This document shows positions 6,112 to 7,162 of a stretch of 7,162 nt of DNA, piece by piece. The position numbers were made by a program, and so were the translations under genes. The stretch spans positions 1-7,162 of the forward strand of contig JAZSMS010000005.1 in NCBI GenBank assembly GCA_045536015.1. Reading direction: 5' to 3'. The notes under the pieces are model-generated. The model ran no database searches, was not told where the DNA came from, and saw only the letters and a list, made by a program, of their open reading frames with translations. Source of the DNA: JAZSMS01 sp045536015 (GTDB lineage: Bacteria; Bacillota; Clostridia; Christensenellales; QALW01). The stretch's first letter is position 1, and each line of letters starts with the position of its first letter.

Positions 6112-6801
6112 TTATTTTACAAGGTAGAAGCTTTCAACAAGATCGTTAATAGTATCAAGCTCGAGTGAAGAGAGGGTAACGTTTGCAAGGTAGCCGTTGC
6201 ATTTAATGCAAATAGACTTTTGATAAAAGTTTATGCCCTGTATTTGCGAAGTAATTGTCATACATACAAAGCTTTTATCTTCGATAGAAACGGTGTCCAT
6301 TTTATACGAAACGTTTGTGTAGCCTATGTTCTCGAGTGATTGCTTTATTAACGAAAAGCTGTTTTCAAGATTTTTTGAAACGTCAAGATTGGCAAGAAGT
6401 TTGGGGTCAACCTTTTCGAGATTTACATTGATGCTGTCAACCTGATTAGAACTTGATGCGTACATATCGTAAACGATAGTTGCGTTTTCCATAGCCTGCT
6501 TAAATTCTTCGCCTGCTATATCTTTGGTAACGTTGTTAAGCTCTTTTATCTGTGCGTCAGAATAAAACGACCATCCGCTTTTAAGCTTGCAGCCAATGCC
6601 GATAAACTTGTTTTCGTAAGTAAGACCCGATGTTGTACCCATTGAGAATTCAGGCTCGGCCTCGGACGTAGGTGTTGGGGTAAGCACTGGGGTTTGGGAT
6701 GCTTTGTCGCCACTAATATCTTCGGGATTGGTTGAATCAAAGCAAGCAGTGAAGGATAGCGCTAAACAAAGCGCAAGAGCAATACAAATAAGTTTTTTCA
6801 T
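6112..6801 (-). CDS. Small secreted lipoprotein of unknown function
   Basis: The 229-residue product starts with a lipoprotein signal peptide: MKKL, a hydrophobic core (about 5-16), and a lipobox-like FTAC with Cys20 as the likely lipidated residue. Phe at -3 is less usual than Leu. A low-complexity linker rich in Pro, Thr, Ser and Glu (about 31-51) leads to a globular domain from about 58, beginning with GLTYENKFIGIGCKL and SGWSFYS. A gW-type motif after a NKFIGIG strand is common in small exported proteins of Clostridia, perhaps with a Mog1/PsbP-like fold; this assignment is tentative. I know no function. The start at 6801 is chosen because GGAGG (6811-6815) precedes it and the signal peptide begins there; an in-frame ATG at 6861 overlaps the -35 box. 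It has its own promoter and terminator. The PASTA gene follows downstream but is not in the same unit. Confidence 0.82.
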   Translation of the reverse strand: MKKLICIALALCLALSFTACFDSTNPEDISGDKASQTPVLTPTPTSEAEPEFSMGTTSGLTYENKFIGIGCKLKSGWSFYSDAQIKELNNVTKDIAGEEFKQAMENATIVYDMYASSSNQVDSINVNLEKVDPKLLANLDVSKNLENSFSLIKQSLENIGYTNVSYKMDTVSIEDKSFVCMTITSQIQGINFYQKSICIKCNGYLANVTLSSLELDTINDLVESFYLVK

Positions 6802-6810
6802 AGTTTTAAA

Positions 6811-6815
6811 CCTCC
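6811..6815 (-). promoter_or_regulatory. Ribosome binding site deciding the lipoprotein start
   Basis: GGAGG on the minus strand lies 9 nt before the ATG at 6801. It selects the start that opens the signal peptide over the in-frame ATG at 6861, which would place 20 non-signal residues in front of MKKL. Confidence 0.8.
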
Positions 6816-6832
6816 GGTAAATTTGTAATACG

Positions 6833-6861
6833 ATTATAGCATACAACCGCGTAAAAAGCAA
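6833..6861 (-). promoter_or_regulatory. Promoter of the lipoprotein gene
   Basis: A consensus TATAAT (6833-6838) with an extended TG is preceded at 17 nt by TTGCTT (6856-6861) on the minus strand. It lies about 32 nt upstream of the chosen start codon. Confidence 0.7.
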
Positions 6862-6871
6862 TAAAAGAGTT

Positions 6872-6900
6872 TTGCAAAAAAAGATTGTTTTTTGTATAAC
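6872..6900 (+). promoter_or_regulatory. Possible divergent plus-strand promoter
   Basis: TTGCAA (6872-6877), a 17-nt spacer and TATAAC (6895-6900) look like a plus-strand promoter. No plus-strand gene follows. A transcript would start near 6907 and could end at the symmetric hairpin 6995-7014. The region is AT-rich, so chance matches are likely. Confidence 0.25.
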
Positions 6901-6901
6901 G

Positions 6902-6924
6902 AAAACACAAATAACGTGTGTTTT
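6902..6924. other. Perfect 8-bp hairpin in the gap before the tRNAs
   Basis: AAAACACA (6902-6909) and TGTGTTTT (6917-6924) form a perfect stem around AATAACG. The stem is AT-rich and weak for a terminator. It may be a binding site or a chance palindrome. Apart from this, the gap between the lipoprotein promoter and the tRNA terminator shows nothing I can support. Confidence 0.3.
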
Positions 6925-6988
6925 TAATATGTTTATATTGCTTTATAAAAGGGAACTGTTTTTTAACATAGAGATTAAGTCGTTGGAT

Positions 6989-7020
6989 AAAAAAGACACT
7001 ACCGAAGTAGTGCCTTTTTT
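6989..7020. terminator. Intrinsic terminator of the tRNA-Ser unit
   Basis: On the minus strand, GGCACTAC-TTCG-GTAGTGTC (6995-7014) forms an 8-bp stem with one G-U pair and a stable UUCG tetraloop, followed by six T. It lies immediately after the CCA end of tRNA-Ser. An equal T-run on the plus strand (7015-7020) makes it potentially bidirectional. Confidence 0.9.
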
Positions 7021-7021
7021 A

Positions 7022-7114
7022 TGGCGGAGACAGAGAGATTTGAACTCTCGCACCGGTATCCCGATCTACTCCCTTAGCAGGGGAGCCCCTTCGGCCAAGC
7101 TTGGGTATGTCTCC
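7022..7114 (-). tRNA. tRNA-Ser(GCU) with encoded CCA
   Basis: On the minus strand the acceptor arm GGAGACA (7108-7114) pairs with TGTCTCC (7026-7032), followed by discriminator G and an encoded CCA (7022-7024). The anticodon stem CTCCC/GGGAG encloses CTGCTAA, giving anticodon GCT (7076-7078 on the plus strand), which reads AGC and AGU. The T arm is GAGAG-TTCAAAT-CTCTC. A long variable arm with CGG/CCG pairing makes it class II, and a G discriminator is usual for bacterial tRNA-Ser. It lies 8 nt downstream of a second tRNA and directly before a terminator, so the two are probably one transcript. Confidence 0.95.
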
Positions 7115-7122
7115 AAAGTTAA

Positions 7123-7162
7123 TGGCGGAGAGAATAGGATTCGAACCTACGGTACCTTTCGG
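7123..7162 (-). tRNA. Partial class II tRNA, probably tRNA-Ser (5' part outside window)
   Basis: The minus strand shows the 3' part of a tRNA: a variable-arm remnant CCGAAAGGTACC, a T arm with loop TTCGAAT, the 3' acceptor strand TCTCTCC, discriminator G (7126) and encoded CCA (7123-7125). The long variable arm limits it to Ser, Leu or Tyr, and the G discriminator favours Ser over Leu. The anticodon lies beyond the window edge, so the isoacceptor cannot be stated. Confidence 0.85.

Noticed and set aside
6802..6861. Longer N-terminus for the lipoprotein
   Set aside because: The upstream ATG overlaps the -35 box and would bury the signal peptide behind 20 residues.
1..7162. CRISPR array, defence system or phage genes
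   Set aside because: No regularly spaced repeats, nuclease, toxin, integrase or capsid-like genes are present; the tRNA genes at the right edge show no integrated element within the window.

Overview
The window looks like a chromosomal segment from a low-to-moderate GC Firmicute, most likely an uncultured gut Clostridia of the Oscillospiraceae/Ruminococcaceae type. The evidence is indirect: AAGGAGG-type ribosome binding sites, TTGnnn-17-TATAAT promoters with extended -10 boxes, short intrinsic terminators, a PASTA/beta-propeller membrane protein of a kind typical of Clostridia, and two dispersed palindromic repeats that I recognise from gut Clostridia. No 16S rRNA or species-level marker is present.

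Layout. Positions 1-350 hold no gene. They contain a strong-looking plus-strand promoter embedded in ATATCAC repeats, a 124-bp MITE-like inverted repeat (84-207), small hairpins, and the leader of the only plus-strand gene. That gene (351-776) is an AT-rich orphan protein with four membrane segments, followed by a clear terminator. A two-hairpin palindromic repeat (884-935) and a hairpin with a T-run fill the convergent gap that follows.

From 1007 on, every gene lies on the minus strand. Listed by increasing coordinate they are: an AIM24/TIGR00266-family protein with its own promoter; a CapA-family metallophosphatase-fold protein preceded by an M20 zinc peptidase (transcribed peptidase then CapA, 12 nt apart, one promoter); a membrane-anchored protein with three PASTA domains and seven propeller-like repeats; and a small lipoprotein. 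The PASTA protein and the lipoprotein each have a promoter and an intrinsic terminator. The right edge holds tRNA-Ser(GCU), its terminator, and the 3' part of a second tRNA, probably Ser, cut by the window end.

How the genes fit together. The peptidase and CapA protein are the only clear operon and may act on related gamma-glutamyl or peptide substrates, but neither has an export signal and no capsule polymerase genes are visible. The PASTA protein and the lipoprotein are both predicted to be displayed outside the membrane, and the PASTA domains suggest contact with peptidoglycan. They are separate transcription units, so a shared role is only a guess. I found no defence system, CRISPR array, intact transposase or phage gene. 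The most unusual items are the PASTA-propeller protein, the repeat-flanked orphan membrane gene, and the promoter/MITE arrangement in front of it.
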